The notes beneath the pieces were generated by a model, which saw only the letters and a list, made by a program, of their open reading frames with translations, did not search any database and was not told where the DNA came from. A DNA stretch of 31,821 bases from Oscillospiraceae bacterium. GTDB taxonomy: Bacteria > Bacillota > Clostridia > Oscillospirales > Acutalibacteraceae. This document shows positions 31,755 to 31,821 of the stretch, piece after piece. The DNA lies in contig WQRM01000002.1 in NCBI GenBank assembly GCA_009786735.1, forward strand, positions 1 to 31,821. The letters run 5' to 3'. The position numbers and the translations under genes are program-made. Each line of letters opens with the position of its first letter. Within the stretch, counting starts at the first letter, position 1.

Positions 31755-31821
31755 TCACTCCTCCACAAAGAACAGTCGGTTGATGTCATCGTGCCGGTCA
31801 AGCAGTGGCTGCGCCTGCCCG
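31755..31821 (-). CDS. 3' end of a phage gene, cut by the right edge
   Basis: The last 21 codons end LLDRHDDINRLFFVEE and TGA at 31755-31757, 1 nt before the next ATG. The tail also holds the Shine-Dalgarno of the gp10-like gene. By position it may be a head-tail connector, but too little is visible to assign. Confidence 0.5.
   Translation of the reverse strand, partial: GQAQPLLDRHDDINRLFFVEE

Larger units (their letters stand above)
16685..31821. mobile_element. Prophage, tail-lysis-recombinase end (continues beyond right edge)
   Basis: A continuous block of minus-strand genes with siphovirus tail, lysis and serine recombinase functions, next to a housekeeping gene (cysK). The host junction should lie between the cysK stop and the recombinase stop (16393-16684), but the exact attachment core cannot be fixed because the far end is outside the window. 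Head genes, terminase, replication and repressor are not seen. The Gram-positive long-tailed (Dit plus Gp37-like) layout indicates a siphovirus-like phage. Confidence 0.85.

Overview
The window looks like chromosome of an anaerobic, moderately GC-rich Gram-positive bacterium (Clostridia-like), inferred from strong GGAGG-type ribosome binding sites, consensus SigA-type promoters with 17-bp spacers, a CymR-like Rrf2 regulator beside cysK, a VanY-type carboxypeptidase and an oxygen-sensitive sulfatase-maturating enzyme. Species cannot be named from the sequence. It splits into a host half (1 to about 16.6 kb) and a prophage half (about 16.6 kb to the right edge).

Host half, left to right: the 3' end of a GH5 glycosidase; a convergent leftward run of M28 peptidase, tadA, Na+/alanine symporter and an anchored protein with its own promoter; a divergent M15B carboxypeptidase; an orphan sugar-phosphate transferase; a leftward operon of an anchored protein, prfB, mntA and hepT, in which the toxin-antitoxin pair is translationally coupled to release factor 2; a leftward operon of two cysteine-type sulfatases and their radical-SAM maturase, apparently starting with a leaderless message; and a sulfur amino-acid locus, rrf2-(metB/metC-like)-patB, facing cysK across a promoter region that holds a 14-bp palindrome and three 9-bp-phased repeats.

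Between cysK and the prophage lies a 292-bp gap with three intrinsic terminators and one consensus promoter. Promoter and terminator together define a candidate structured small RNA of about 158 nt on the minus strand.

Prophage half: all genes are on the minus strand, so they are expressed right to left: the tail of an unknown gene, an HK97-gp10-like protein, a very long tape measure protein, Dit, a Gp37-like tail protein, a repeat-bearing fiber, four small tail-tip or fiber-associated proteins, amidase, a holin-like protein, an HTH/zinc-ribbon protein, a SHOCT-like peptide, and two serine recombinases. Nearly all genes overlap or abut. The tape measure gene has a one-base frameshift just after its start and a large internal duplication. 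The first recombinase of the pair has Thr where the catalytic Ser belongs, while its translationally coupled partner is canonical. No capsid, portal, terminase or repressor genes are inside the window, so the prophage continues to the right.
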